A stretch of DNA of 64,000 bases from Pollutimonas sp. M17 (GTDB taxonomy: Bacteria; Pseudomonadota; Gammaproteobacteria; Burkholderiales; Burkholderiaceae_B): the NCBI RefSeq assembly GCF_025836975.1, contig NZ_CP107548.1, positions 868,001 through 932,000 on the forward strand. Direction: 5' to 3'. A model generated the notes under the pieces. It ran no database searches. It worked only from the letters and a program-made list of their open reading frames with translations, and was not told the origin of the DNA. A program made the translations under genes and the position numbers. How positions within the stretch are numbered: the first letter of the stretch is position 1; the number at the start of each line of letters is the position of its first letter. This document shows, one piece after another, positions 37,563 through 49,965 of this stretch.

Positions 37563-38690
37563 TTATTTCATTTTGTCCAGGGCGGTTTCCAGGCTTGCCA
37601 CCGTGCGGTCGATATTGTGCAGCTTGTCCAGGCCGAACAGTCCGATACGGAAAGTCTTGAAGCCTTGCGGCTCGTCGCATTGCAGCGGCACGCCGGCCGC
37701 GGCCTGCAGGCCGGCCTGGGCGAATTTCCTGGCCGAGTGAATGCCGTCGTCGTCGGTGTAGCTGACCACTACGCCGGGCGCCTCGAAGCCCTTTGCGGCC
37801 ACGCTCTTGTAGCCTTTGCCGCGCAGCAGCGCGCGTACCTTGTCGCCCAGCTCCTGCTGCTCGGCGCGCACCTTGTCAAAGCCGTAGGTCTCGGTCTCGG
37901 CCATGACGTCGCGCAAGACCTTCAATGAATCGGTCGGCATGGTGGCATGGTAGGCAAAGCCGCCTTGCTCGTAGGATTCCATGATCTGCAGCCATTTGCG
38001 CAGGTCGCAGGCGAAGCTGGTGCTGGTGGTGCCTTCGATTTGCTTTCGGGCCGACTCGCCCAGCATGACCAGGGCGCAGCATGCCGAGGACGTCCAGCCC
38101 TTTTGGGGAGCGCTGATCAGCACGTCGACGCCCACGGCCCGCATGTCGACCCAGATCGTGCCCGAGGCGATGCAATCCAGGACGAACAGCCCGCCCTCGT
38201 CGTGTATCGCCGCCGCGACCTGTCGCATGTAGTCATCGGGCAGCATGATGCCCGATGCGGTCTCGACGTGCGCGGCAAGCACCAGGTCGGGCTTGTATTC
38301 CTTGATGGCGGCCACGACTTCCTCGATGGCCGGGGGTGCGTAAGCGGCCTGGGCGCCCTCGGCCACCGGGGACGCCTTCAGGACACGGGTTTCGGCCGGG
38401 ATGTTGCCCATGTCGAAGATCTGGCTCCAGCGGAAGCTGAACCAGCCATTGCGGATCACCAGGCATTTCTTGCCGCTTGCAAACTGGCGCGCGACCGCTT
38501 CCATGCCGAAGGTGCCGCTGCCGGGCACGACGATGGCCGATTCGGCTTTGTAGACCTGTTTCAGGCTGCGGGAAATGTCTTTCATCACTCCCTGGAAGGA
38601 GCCCGACATGTGGTTCAGGGCGCGGTCGGTGTAAACCACCGAGTATTCAAGCAATCCATCGGGGTCGACGTCGGGCAGCAGGCCAGGCAT
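37563..38690 (-). CDS. Class V PLP aminotransferase (alanine/serine-glyoxylate aminotransferase-like)
   Basis: A 375-residue PLP enzyme of the AGT/SGA group. VVPGSGTFGMEAVARQF binds the cofactor phosphate, LFVLDCIASGTIWVDMRA has the PLP-contacting aspartate, and LISAPQKGWTSS holds the Schiff-base lysine (about K197). Probable substrates are alanine or serine with glyoxylate. The ATG at 38690 is chosen over a TTG at 38702 because GGAGA lies seven bases upstream of it. It is a stand-alone gene with its own likely promoter. Confidence 0.88.
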   Translation of the reverse strand: MPGLLPDVDPDGLLEYSVVYTDRALNHMSGSFQGVMKDISRSLKQVYKAESAIVVPGSGTFGMEAVARQFASGKKCLVIRNGWFSFRWSQIFDMGNIPAETRVLKASPVAEGAQAAYAPPAIEEVVAAIKEYKPDLVLAAHVETASGIMLPDDYMRQVAAAIHDEGGLFVLDCIASGTIWVDMRAVGVDVLISAPQKGWTSSACCALVMLGESARKQIEGTTSTSFACDLRKWLQIMESYEQGGFAYHATMPTDSLKVLRDVMAETETYGFDKVRAEQQELGDKVRALLRGKGYKSVAAKGFEAPGVVVSYTDDDGIHSARKFAQAGLQAAAGVPLQCDEPQGFKTFRIGLFGLDKLHNIDRTVASLETALDKMK

Positions 38691-38742
38691 GGTGTTCTCC
38701 AAGAATAGCGCAAGGACCGATCGGACCCGGTGCGCGGGACAA

Positions 38743-38759
38743 GGAGATCGCCGATCTCC
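38743..38759. repeat. Perfect 7-bp inverted repeat in the aminotransferase leader
   Basis: GGAGATC and GATCTCC are separated by GCC. On the minus strand it lies about 53 bases upstream of the aminotransferase ATG and downstream of the likely promoter, so it could be an operator or a leader hairpin. Confidence 0.45.
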
Positions 38760-38792
38760 CGCGGGGCAATACCACTTCGTGATAGCCGGTCG

Positions 38793-38821
38793 ATTTTAGA
38801 CTGATAGTCACGCCAAGGTAA
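38793..38821 (-). promoter_or_regulatory. Putative promoter of the aminotransferase gene
   Basis: Read on the minus strand, TTACCT (38821-38816) and TAAAAT (38798-38793) are spaced by 17 bases; the -10 has five matches and the -35 three. The predicted start point is about 100 bases before the coding start. Confidence 0.4.
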
Positions 38822-38874
38822 GCCCATGCGGAATCCATCCGGGAATGGCTGTTTTCCGGGCCAGCCGGCCTGGT

Positions 38875-39642
38875 TCAGGCGGTGAAGCCGCCGTCGATCG
38901 ACAGGCTCGCGCCCGTCACCATGCCTGCCTCGGGGCCGGCCAGGTAGGCCACCATGCCTGCGATTTCTTCAGGCTGGGCATGCCTTTCCAACGCCATTAG
39001 CCCGTGCATGTCGGCGGCCATGGGGCCATCCTCGGGATTCATGTCCGTGGCGGTCGGGCCGGGCTGCACATTGTTGACGGTAATGCCGCGCGGCCCCAGG
39101 TCGCGCGCCAGGCCCCGGGTCAGGCCCGCCACCGCCGCCTTGCTCATGGCATAGGCCGAACCGCCGGCCCAGGGCATGCGGTCCGCATTGACGCTGCCGA
39201 TGGTAACGATGCGCCCGCCTTCATCCATATGCCGCGCCGCGGCCTGTACGGCTATGAAGACAGCGCGTACGTTGACAGCCAGGGTACGGTCGAAATCCTC
39301 CAGAGCGAAAGAGTCCAGGTCGCCCATCAAGGCCACACCGGCGTTATTGACCAGCACGTCCAGGCGGCCGAACGAGGCGGCGGCTTCATCGATGGCGGCC
39401 GACAGCGCGGCGGCGTCGGCGCTGTCGGCCTGGATCGCCAGCGCCCGGCCGCCCGCGGTCTGGATCTCGGCGGCGAGCGCGTCCGCCGTGCTTGCCGACG
39501 AAGTGTAGGTGAAGGCCACTGCCGCGCCGTCGCGGGCCAGGCGTCGGACAATGGCCGCGCCTATGCCCCGGGCGCCGCCGGTGACGAAGGCGGCTTTTCC
39601 GGCGAGAAGAGGGGAGGCGGAGGAAGTTGCATTGCTGTTCAT
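38875..39642 (-). CDS. Short-chain dehydrogenase/reductase
   Basis: A 255-residue classical SDR. FVTGGARGIGAAIVRRL is the Rossmann dinucleotide motif (about residues 18-34), LVNNAGVALM is the NNAG motif, and SAYAMSKAAVAGLTRGL holds the YxxxK catalytic pair. MVTGASLSIDGGFTA is the common C-terminus. The substrate is unknown. It is divergent from a LysR gene across a 119-base gap with a palindrome, so that regulator probably controls it. Confidence 0.92.
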   Translation of the reverse strand: MNSNATSSASPLLAGKAAFVTGGARGIGAAIVRRLARDGAAVAFTYTSSASTADALAAEIQTAGGRALAIQADSADAAALSAAIDEAAASFGRLDVLVNNAGVALMGDLDSFALEDFDRTLAVNVRAVFIAVQAAARHMDEGGRIVTIGSVNADRMPWAGGSAYAMSKAAVAGLTRGLARDLGPRGITVNNVQPGPTATDMNPEDGPMAADMHGLMALERHAQPEEIAGMVAYLAGPEAGMVTGASLSIDGGFTA

Positions 39643-39734
39643 GATGGCTGCTCCAGAAAGATGAAATGGAAAAGAAACACGGGCAGTGTCCGCTTTCCAC
39701 TGCGTGTCCGGTAGCCATGAATGGGATGGATTAA

Positions 39735-39753
39735 TTTCAACTATTGGTTGAAA
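39735..39753. promoter_or_regulatory. LysR-type operator palindrome (TTTCAAC-N5-GTTGAAA)
   Basis: Perfect seven-base arms TTTCAAC and GTTGAAA flank TATTG, with the T and A residues expected of a LysR site. It ends eight bases before the LysR ATG, so self-repression and control of the divergent SDR gene are both possible. Confidence 0.6.
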
Positions 39754-39761
39754 ATAGCGAA

Positions 39762-40703
39762 ATGCAGCCGCTCAGCCATCTGGAGTGTTTCGTTAAATCC
39801 GCCGAGAACGGCAGCTTCTCGGCGGCTGCCCGCTTGCTGGGCCTGACGCCGGCGGCCGTCAGCAAGAATGTCGCCCGCTTGGAAGCCTCGCTGGGCATGC
39901 GCCTGTTCCAGCGCAGCACCCGGAAACTGGCGCTCACCGAAGGCGGCGAACGCTTGCTGCAGCAGATTGCCGGCGCACTTGCCACGCTTTCCGACGCGGT
40001 CGATCACGCTTCAACGCAAGACAAACAGCCCGCCGGCACCTTGCGTGTCAGCATGGGCCCGGCTTTCGGGCGCGCTTATCTGCTTCCGATGCTGGGCGAG
40101 TTCTTGAGGCGCTATCCGGCCATCGTGCCTGATTGGCGTTTCGAGAACAGGCAGGCCGACCTGATCGGCGAGGGCTTCGACGCAGGGATAGGCGGCGGAT
40201 TGAGCCTGAAGCCGGGCATGGTTGCGCGCGAGCTCGGCCGCGTTCATATCGTGGCCGTCGCGTCGCCATCGTACATCGCGGGAAAGCCCGATCCGCGCAC
40301 TCCGCCGGACCTTGCAGCGCTTGACGGAATCTTGCGGCGCTCCCTCCATAATGGACGCACCAATCACTATTCCTTGCGCAACGCCGCCGGCGAGACCGCG
40401 ATTGCAGACCTTGTTCCGCGTCTCGTCTTCGACGATCCCGAGGCAATGTGCCAAGCGGCCATGATGGGCCTGGGCGTTGCCCTGCTGCCCATGCCGTTCG
40501 CCGCGCCCTGGCTGCGCAGCGGCGCATTGCTGCGCGTGCTTCCCGGCTGGTGGGCCGACGCCGGACCGATCTCCTTGTACTATCCCGCGAAAAAGCTTCT
40601 GCCGGCGCGGACCAGGGTGTTCGTGGATTTCGTCATCGAGCAGTTCCAGGAACGTGGATTCGCCCGATTGGTGCGCGGCGACGGCGGGCCAGCGGTTCGA
40701 TAG
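39762..40703 (+). CDS. LysR-type transcriptional regulator (divergent from SDR)
   Basis: A 313-residue LysR regulator of the broad Gcv/DmlR-like branch. LECFVKSAENGSFSAAARLL and TPAAVSKNVARLEASLGMRL form the winged helix-turn-helix; FQRSTRKLALTEGGERLL follows. The ATG at 39762 gives the conserved MQPLSHLECF start; the upstream TTG at 39744 overlaps the palindrome. It is most likely the regulator of the divergent SDR gene. Confidence 0.92.
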   Translation: MQPLSHLECFVKSAENGSFSAAARLLGLTPAAVSKNVARLEASLGMRLFQRSTRKLALTEGGERLLQQIAGALATLSDAVDHASTQDKQPAGTLRVSMGPAFGRAYLLPMLGEFLRRYPAIVPDWRFENRQADLIGEGFDAGIGGGLSLKPGMVARELGRVHIVAVASPSYIAGKPDPRTPPDLAALDGILRRSLHNGRTNHYSLRNAAGETAIADLVPRLVFDDPEAMCQAAMMGLGVALLPMPFAAPWLRSGALLRVLPGWWADAGPISLYYPAKKLLPARTRVFVDFVIEQFQERGFARLVRGDGGPAVR

Positions 40704-40840
40704 CGCCGCGCTTGCCATGGCCGGCACCGTTTCAACGACATCGAATCCTTCTCGAAAGGCCTGGAGCGCCATGCCGCCGTGCTGCCGGGCGAAACGGCGA
40801 GGGGCCCGCTTCCGTTTTTGCCGAATGAAGCCCCGCCTGT

Positions 40841-41911
40841 TCAAAACAGCTGCAATTGCCGCGTTTCGACGGATGGGCGGCGGAACAGGGATGTATCCAG
40901 AACGGGCCGTACCCGGTTCAGGCCCGCTTTCGCACAGGCTTTCCTGAAGCGCTGCTCGAGAAGTTCCGCAAAAATGCCGGCGCCTTGCATTCGTGTCCTG
41001 AAATCGGAATCGTAAACGCGGCCGCCGCGCATCTGCTTGAGCAGGTTCATGACATGGGCTTCCTTCAAGGGATGATGGGCAGCCAGCCATTCCTGGAAGA
41101 GAGCGGCGATTTCCAGCGGCAGCCGCAGCAGGACGTAGGCGGCACTCATGGCGCCGGCGTCCTTGGCGCTGAACAGGACTTTTTCCATGTCATGGTCGGT
41201 CAGCGCGGGAATGACGGGGGCCACGATGACGCCGCTTGGCACGCCCGCCCCGCTCAGCCTGCGCAGGGCTTCCAGGCGTGCGCCGGGGGTGCTGGCGCGC
41301 GGTTCCAGCGTTCGGGCGATATCGCGGTCCAGCGTGCCGATGGACATGAACACCCGGACCAGCTTCCTTTCGGCCATACGGGCAAGCAGGTCGATGTCCC
41401 GCGTGATGGACGCGGACTTGGTCGTAATGGCGACGGGGTGATTGAACTCATCCAGCACATCCAGAATCGAGGCCGTTATCCGCAGCCGACGTTCCACGGG
41501 CTGATAGGGGTCGGTGTTGGCGCCCAGCGCGATCAGCTTCGGCGTATACGACGGGCTGGACAAGGCTTTGCGCAGCAGCTCGGCCGCATTGGTCTTGGCA
41601 TAGAGCTTCGTTTCGAAATCCAGGCCGGGCGAATGATTCAGGTAGGCGTGGGTCGGCCGAGCATAGCAATAGATGCATCCATGCTCGCAGCCCCTGTAGG
41701 GATTGATGGACCGGTCGAAGGGAATGTCGGGCGACTCGTTGCGGGAAATGATGGATTTGGCCGTCTCGACGGTCACGGTCGTGGCGGGCCGGAGGGTGTC
41801 GTCCGGCTGGCTCGTGGTCCATTCATCGTCGAACGATATGCGTTGGAACTCTTCGAATCGTGACGTCCTGTTCGACACGCTTCCCCGGCCCTTGATGGGT
41901 GTATCGCGCAT
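40841..41911 (-). CDS. PA0069-family radical SAM protein (spore photoproduct lyase-related)
   Basis: A 356-residue radical SAM protein. CEHGCIYCYARPTH holds the cluster cysteines C75, C79 and C82 (CxxxCxxC), preceded by FDRSINPYRG. LIALGANTDPYQPVERRL and LALRLPLEI-like segments are typical of the Rv2578c/PA0069 group, related to spore photoproduct lyase. The reaction is not known. A LexA-type palindrome lies 10 bases upstream of the ATG, pointing to DNA damage induction. The next gene upstream is a YcaQ-type glycosylase homologue. Confidence 0.88.
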   Translation of the reverse strand: MRDTPIKGRGSVSNRTSRFEEFQRISFDDEWTTSQPDDTLRPATTVTVETAKSIISRNESPDIPFDRSINPYRGCEHGCIYCYARPTHAYLNHSPGLDFETKLYAKTNAAELLRKALSSPSYTPKLIALGANTDPYQPVERRLRITASILDVLDEFNHPVAITTKSASITRDIDLLARMAERKLVRVFMSIGTLDRDIARTLEPRASTPGARLEALRRLSGAGVPSGVIVAPVIPALTDHDMEKVLFSAKDAGAMSAAYVLLRLPLEIAALFQEWLAAHHPLKEAHVMNLLKQMRGGRVYDSDFRTRMQGAGIFAELLEQRFRKACAKAGLNRVRPVLDTSLFRRPSVETRQLQLF

Positions 41912-41920
41912 GGTTTGGCC

Positions 41921-41956
41921 CCGCTATATACTGTATAAATAAACAGTATATAGCGG
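41921..41956. promoter_or_regulatory. LexA-type SOS box within a long palindrome
   Basis: The core CTGTATAAATAAACAG (41931-41946) fits the CTGT-N8-ACAG SOS box. It is embedded in perfect 14-base arms beginning CCGCTATATACTGT, giving a 36-base near-palindrome. It lies 10 bases before the start codon of the minus-strand radical SAM gene and after the YcaQ-type gene, so it most likely controls the former. Confidence 0.8.
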
Positions 41957-41972
41957 ACGTGCCGCGGCCTGC

Positions 41973-43109
41973 TCAGGGCGCGAACTGGAATCGTTCGAAG
42001 GCGTCCAGTTTTTCTTCGATCAGGCGCTTATGCGCGGATGCCCGGCCCCGGCCCACCCAGGTCCATGCCTGCAGCAGCAGTTCGCGGCGGGCGCGATCCG
42101 CCTTCAGGTCCAGAACCGCCACGATTTCGTCATCGATCAGCACCGGCAGGCCCATATAGCCGTAAATGCGCTTCTCTTTGGGCACATAGGCTTCAAAAAG
42201 ATGCTCGTAGCCGAAGAACATTTTCAGCCGCTTGCGCTGGATGACCAATGGATCGAACGGCGAAAGAATATGCACGCCTGCCGCTTCCGGCGGGATATCG
42301 GCCACTGTTTCGGGAAGCGACCAGTGCTCGACCTTGCCGGCGCCGTCTATCGCCACGGGAACCAGCTTCCCTTGTTTCACCCGTTTCTCGATGGCCAGGC
42401 GAAGCAGAGACTTGCGCCACGCGTTCAGATGGCAGGCGGAGTCCAGGCTGACCAGGCCTTGCGACCGCAGCGCCCGGTCGAGCAGGTAGTCGATGACCTG
42501 TTTCTCGCTGGCCTTCCTGGGCGGTCTGTCCCATTGAAAATGCCGGTCCATGAGCTCATAGGTCTTCAACATGCCGGTACGTTCGCTGACCGTCAGTTTG
42601 CCGATGTGAAAAGCCAGCTGCAATGCCCGTTTGGAAGGCTTGCGGCTGGCCCAGGCATGATCTTTTTCCACCAATTCGTCATCATCGATATCGCGTATCG
42701 ATAATGCTCCGTTGTCGCGAACGCGAGCGATCACTCTGCGAAGGTCGCTTTCCGTCACGGAACTGAACCAGCTTCGCGGCGACAGGCGTTGCCGTTGCAT
42801 GTCGCCCATGAAGAATCGTAGATCGTTCACTGGAATGTACGATAAAGCATGAGTCCAGTATTCGAACACCGTTCTGTCCACGCTTTGCGCCTGCCGCAAA
42901 TGATCGCGCCGGTAATCGGGAATGCGTGTCCAAAGGATGTGATGGTGACAGCGCTCGATGACGTTGATGGTGTCGATCTGCACATAGCCCAGGTGCTGGA
43001 CTGCCGCGGGCGTGGCTTGGGGCCCGCCGCCGAATGGGGCGTCGGTATTCAGTCTTTGGGCGCGCAGCCATAGGCGGCGGGCCTGCGGCTGGCTTATATC
43101 GCACCGCAT
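41973..43109 (-). CDS. YcaQ/AlkX-family DNA glycosylase-like winged-helix protein
   Basis: A 378-residue protein of the HTH_42/YcaQ family. LGYVQIDTINVIERCHH contains a QxD motif (Q44-I45-D46) equivalent to the catalytic motif of E. coli YcaQ, which unhooks DNA interstrand crosslinks. DRTVFEYWTHALSYIPV and ILSPFDPLVIQRKRL are further family motifs; length is near the usual 400. Its stop is 62 bases from the SOS-controlled radical SAM gene. Function in crosslink or alkylation repair is inferred from the family. Confidence 0.88.
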   Translation of the reverse strand: MRCDISQPQARRLWLRAQRLNTDAPFGGGPQATPAAVQHLGYVQIDTINVIERCHHHILWTRIPDYRRDHLRQAQSVDRTVFEYWTHALSYIPVNDLRFFMGDMQRQRLSPRSWFSSVTESDLRRVIARVRDNGALSIRDIDDDELVEKDHAWASRKPSKRALQLAFHIGKLTVSERTGMLKTYELMDRHFQWDRPPRKASEKQVIDYLLDRALRSQGLVSLDSACHLNAWRKSLLRLAIEKRVKQGKLVPVAIDGAGKVEHWSLPETVADIPPEAAGVHILSPFDPLVIQRKRLKMFFGYEHLFEAYVPKEKRIYGYMGLPVLIDDEIVAVLDLKADRARRELLLQAWTWVGRGRASAHKRLIEEKLDAFERFQFAP

Positions 43110-43138
43110 GCTTGCTTAATGTCCCGGACGAAAGCGGT

Positions 43139-43567
43139 TCAAAACGTCACTTTGACTGAGGGGGCGCTGCGCTGAGCCGGGCCATGAAATACCGCTTCGA
43201 TATTGTTGCCGTCGGGGTCGATCACAAAAGCGGCGTAATAGTCCGGATGGTATTCACGCAATCCCGGGGCGCCGTTATCTTTGCCGCCGTGATCCAGCGC
43301 CGCCTTGTAAAAGGCGGCGACCATGGCCTGGTCGCTTGCCTGGAATGCCAGGTGAACGGGACCGGTCAGCCGGCCCTGAGCAGCCGGGCTATCGGCGCTG
43401 GAGACCACCAGTTCGTCGGCCCAGAAAAAGCCGTCGCCCATGCCGCCTATGGGTATGCCCAGCGTATCGAAGATGGCGGAATAGAAGGCCTGGCTGGCGT
43501 TCAAGTCGCGTACCACCAATTGGATGTGGTCGATCAATCGACCGCGATGCAGCTCATTTATTTCCAT
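43139..43567 (-). CDS. VOC (glyoxalase/bleomycin resistance) family protein
   Basis: A 142-residue VOC fold protein. LIDHIQLVVRDLNASQAFY at the start, HLAFQASDQAMVAAFYKAAL in the middle and YAAFVIDPDGNNIEAVFH at the end carry the paired metal-ligand positions (histidines and glutamate). The role cannot be assigned: members include glyoxalases, dioxygenases and resistance proteins. It is the only VOC gene here and lies 43 bases from the tal stop. Confidence 0.85.
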   Translation of the reverse strand: MEINELHRGRLIDHIQLVVRDLNASQAFYSAIFDTLGIPIGGMGDGFFWADELVVSSADSPAAQGRLTGPVHLAFQASDQAMVAAFYKAALDHGGKDNGAPGLREYHPDYYAAFVIDPDGNNIEAVFHGPAQRSAPSVKVTF

Positions 43568-43610
43568 TGCTTCTCCGGTTCAGCTATTTGCCGTTGCCTG
43601 CACACTGCTT

Positions 43611-44570
43611 TTACTTTTGCCGGGCCTGCGCGATGAGCGTATCCAGCTTGATGCCGTCGGCCGTGAACACCCGTATGCCTTCGGCCAGCTTTTCAGTGGC
43701 CATGGCGTCCTGGTTCAGTTCGGTCCGGAAGGCGACTTCGTTGCTGGCCACCCATTCGGGCGCGGTTTTCCGGGCTTCCTGCGGGTCCAGAGCCTTTTCC
43801 AGCGGCTCGGTGCTTTGCGACAGCTGATTCAGCAGCTCGGGGCTGATGGTCAGCAGGTCGCAGCCCGCCAGCGCGCGTATCTGCCCGATGTTGCGGAAGC
43901 TGGCACCCATGATTTCAGTGGGAATGTCGTAGGCCTTGTAGTAGTCGTAGATGCGCTTTACCGACAGCACGCCGGGATCGGAGGAGCCGGCATTGGCGGC
44001 TTCGTCCCACTGGGCGCCCGCCGCCTTCTTGTGCCAATCGTAGATGCGGCCCACGAAGGGCGATATCAGCTGCACCTTGGCCTGGGCGCAGGCCAGCGCC
44101 TGGGGCAGGGCGAACAGCAGCGTCATATTGCAGCGTATGCCCTCGGCCTGCAGCGCCTTGGCGGCCTGGATGCCTTCCCAGGTGGATGCCAGCTTGATGA
44201 GCACGCGTTCGCGCTCGATGCCGGCGCGCCGGTACATGCCGATGATCTGGCGGGCGCGCTCGATGCTGGCCTGAGTGTCGAAGGACAGCCGGGCGTCGAC
44301 TTCCGTCGAGACCCGGCCGGGAATGATGCCGAGGATTTCCTTTCCGAAAGCGACGAGCAGCTGGTCGGCCAGTTCGGCGCTGGAGGCGCCGGCATGGTCG
44401 GCGATCGTTTTTTCCAGCAGGTGCCGGTTTTCCTCGAGCTGGACTGCTTTCAGGATGAGGGAGGGGTTGGTCGTGGCATCGGTGGGGCGATGCTTGCGCA
44501 TGGTATCGAAATCGCCGGTATCGGCGACGACGGTCGTAAACTGACGCAGGGAATCGAGCTGGTTGGACAT
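43611..44570 (-). CDS. tal: Transaldolase
   Basis: A 319-residue TalB-type transaldolase of the non-oxidative pentose phosphate pathway. [28 protein letters not shown] and [16 protein letters not shown] with the Schiff-base lysine (about K126) are diagnostic. [13 protein letters not shown] and [13 protein letters not shown] follow. It lies alone on the minus strand, divergent from carA with a 200-base gap. Confidence 0.96.
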   Translation of the reverse strand: MSNQLDSLRQFTTVVADTGDFDTMRKHRPTDATTNPSLILKAVQLEENRHLLEKTIADHAGASSAELADQLLVAFGKEILGIIPGRVSTEVDARLSFDTQASIERARQIIGMYRRAGIERERVLIKLASTWEGIQAAKALQAEGIRCNMTLLFALPQALACAQAKVQLISPFVGRIYDWHKKAAGAQWDEAANAGSSDPGVLSVKRIYDYYKAYDIPTEIMGASFRNIGQIRALAGCDLLTISPELLNQLSQSTEPLEKALDPQEARKTAPEWVASNEVAFRTELNQDAMATEKLAEGIRVFTADGIKLDTLIAQARQK

Positions 44571-44702
44571 GATTTTTTACACCGTTCAAAACAATACAAA
44601 GCGGGCCAGGGCCTTGGTACGGGCGTGGGCTGGCTGTAGACTAGCTATTGCAAAGCATACAGGCGCGCGGCCTGGTTTTGCATCCTAATTTATACCCATT
44701 CA

Positions 44703-44731
44703 TTCAGACCATACCAGTCTCAAGGTATAAT
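44703..44731 (+). promoter_or_regulatory. Putative carAB promoter
   Basis: TTCAGA (44703-44708) and a perfect TATAAT (44726-44731) are spaced by 17 bases, about 40 bases upstream of the carA GTG. Confidence 0.7.
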
Positions 44732-44770
44732 TAGAAGGTTTAATTACTGACTTTACAACCGGGGTTTACA

Positions 44771-45925
44771 GTGCTGCCGTCACTCTTTTCCGAGGGGTCT
44801 GTCCAGGCCCCCACAGCAATTCTTGCCTTGGCGGACGGTACCATCTTCAAGGGTGTCTCTATCGGCGCCGATGGTTATTGCGTCGCCGAAATCGTATTCA
44901 ACACTGCCATGACGGGATACCAGGAAATCCTGACCGATCCCAGCTACAACGGGCAAATCGTTACCCTTACCTATCCTCATATCGGCAATACCGGCGTCAA
45001 TGAAGAAGACGTCGAGTCCACGCAGGTGCATGCGGCCGGCCTGGTCGTGCGCGACTGCTCGCTGCGCGTCTCCAATTTCCGGGCCACGCAGTCGCTGCCC
45101 GATTACCTGAAGGCGCAGGGCATCGTGGCCATTTCGGGTGTCGACACCCGCAAGCTTACCCGCATATTGCGCGAGGGCGGGGCGCAGGGCGCCTGCATCC
45201 TGGTCGGCGACGACGCCGACCGCGCCGTGCAACTGGCCCGTGACTTCCCGGGCATGTCGGGCCAGGATCTGGCCAAGGTGGTTTCCATCAAGGCTTCGGG
45301 CGACTGGCGCGCCGGAACCTGGCAGCTGGGCAAGGGTTTTTCGCAACCCGACGGCCATACCTATCACGTCGTGGCCTACGATTACGGCATCAAGACCAAC
45401 ATCCTGCGCCTGCTGGCCGATCGCGGCTGCCGCATCACATTGGTGCCGGCGCAAACGCCCGTGGCCGACGTGCTGGCCCTGAAGCCCGATGGCATCTTCC
45501 TGTCGAACGGCCCGGGCGATCCCGAACCCTGCGACTACGCCATCGACACCTGCAAGGCGGCGCTCCAGCACAAAATACCCCTGTTCGGCATCTGCCTGGG
45601 GCAGCAGATTCTTGGCCTGGGCATGGGCGCCAAGACCATCAAGATGAAAACCGGCCACCATGGCGCCAACCACCCTGTGCAAGACCTGGATACAGGCCGC
45701 GTGTTCATCACCAGCCAGAATCACGGCTTCAATGTCGATCCCGATTCCCTGCCGGCCAACGCCCGAGTCACGCACGTATCGCTGTTCGACGGCACGCTGC
45801 AAGGCTTCGAGCTTACCGACAGCCCCGCATTCTGCTTCCAGGGCCACCCCGAAGCCAGCCCCGGCCCACACGATATCGTGGTGCTCTTCGATAAATTCAT
45901 CAGCCTCATGGCCAATAAAAAATAA
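44771..45925 (+). CDS. carA: Carbamoyl phosphate synthase small subunit
   Basis: A 384-residue glutaminase subunit that supplies ammonia to CarB for arginine and pyrimidine synthesis. [19 protein letters not shown] and [20 protein letters not shown] mark the N-terminal domain; [19 protein letters not shown] has the nucleophilic cysteine (about 275), and [13 protein letters not shown] the histidine and glutamate. The start is a GTG at 44771. It lies nine bases before carB. Confidence 0.97.
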   Translation: MLPSLFSEGSVQAPTAILALADGTIFKGVSIGADGYCVAEIVFNTAMTGYQEILTDPSYNGQIVTLTYPHIGNTGVNEEDVESTQVHAAGLVVRDCSLRVSNFRATQSLPDYLKAQGIVAISGVDTRKLTRILREGGAQGACILVGDDADRAVQLARDFPGMSGQDLAKVVSIKASGDWRAGTWQLGKGFSQPDGHTYHVVAYDYGIKTNILRLLADRGCRITLVPAQTPVADVLALKPDGIFLSNGPGDPEPCDYAIDTCKAALQHKIPLFGICLGQQILGLGMGAKTIKMKTGHHGANHPVQDLDTGRVFITSQNHGFNVDPDSLPANARVTHVSLFDGTLQGFELTDSPAFCFQGHPEASPGPHDIVVLFDKFISLMANKK

Positions 45926-45934
45926 TTCAGCAAT

Positions 45935-49177
<3,243 letters not shown>

Positions 49178-49190
49178 CGGCGCCGCGTCG

Positions 49191-49952
49191 ATGAAGCGTG
49201 TATTCATCACCGGGGCGAGCAGCGGCATAGGCGCCGCTCTCGCCCTGTTTTATGCGCGCCGGGGTTGCCAGATCGGCTTGCTGGGGCGGCGCCTGGACGC
49301 TCTGCGGGCCTTGCGGGACCAATTGCCGGGCGATGGCCATGAAATCCATGTGGCCGACGTGCGCGACCGTGCGGCCCTGCATGCCGCCGCATCCGACTTC
49401 CTGCAAGGCGGGCCCGTCGATATCGTGATTGCCAGCGCCGGCATCAGCGCCGGAACATTGACGGAAGAGCTGGACGACTTCGATGTGTTCGAGTCCATCG
49501 TCGCAACCAACCTGACGGCCACAGTAGCCACCTTCGAGCCCTTCATCGCCTCGATGAAAGAGCGTGGGCATGGCCGCCTGGTCGGCATCGCCAGCGTGGC
49601 CGCGGTGCGGGGCCTGCCGGGCGCGGGCGCCTACAGCGCCTCGAAGGCGGCGGTCCGCACGTACTGCGAAAGCCTGCGCGTGGAACTGAGCCGCAGCGGC
49701 GTCAGGGTGGTGACGATAGCGCCCGGCTTCATCCGGACTCCCATGACGGCGCACAACCCCTACAAAATGCCTTTTCTAATGCCGGTGGACCGGTTTGCGG
49801 AAAAAGCGGTTGCGGCCATCGACAAAGGCGTGTCGTACAAGGTGATTCCCTGGCAAATGGCCTGGGTGGCCCGCTTGCTGCGCCTGGTGCCCGACCGGCT
49901 TTACGACCATTTCTCCTTCCGGCGCAAGCGCAAGCCCAGGCTGCATGAGTAG
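49191..49952 (+). CDS. Short-chain dehydrogenase
   Basis: A 253-residue SDR. FITGASSGIGAALALFYARR is the dinucleotide motif; VIASAGISAGTL, GIASVAAVRGLPGAGAYSAS and YSASKAAVRTYCESLRVEL contain the catalytic serine and YxxxK. TIAPGFIRTPMTAHNPY follows. The short C-terminal basic end (FSFRRKRKPRLHE) suggests the membrane-associated YbbO/DltE-like group. Substrate unknown. It begins 13 bases after carB and may be read with it. Confidence 0.9.
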   Translation: MKRVFITGASSGIGAALALFYARRGCQIGLLGRRLDALRALRDQLPGDGHEIHVADVRDRAALHAAASDFLQGGPVDIVIASAGISAGTLTEELDDFDVFESIVATNLTATVATFEPFIASMKERGHGRLVGIASVAAVRGLPGAGAYSASKAAVRTYCESLRVELSRSGVRVVTIAPGFIRTPMTAHNPYKMPFLMPVDRFAEKAVAAIDKGVSYKVIPWQMAWVARLLRLVPDRLYDHFSFRRKRKPRLHE

Positions 49953-49965
49953 CCAGGTTTTTTGT

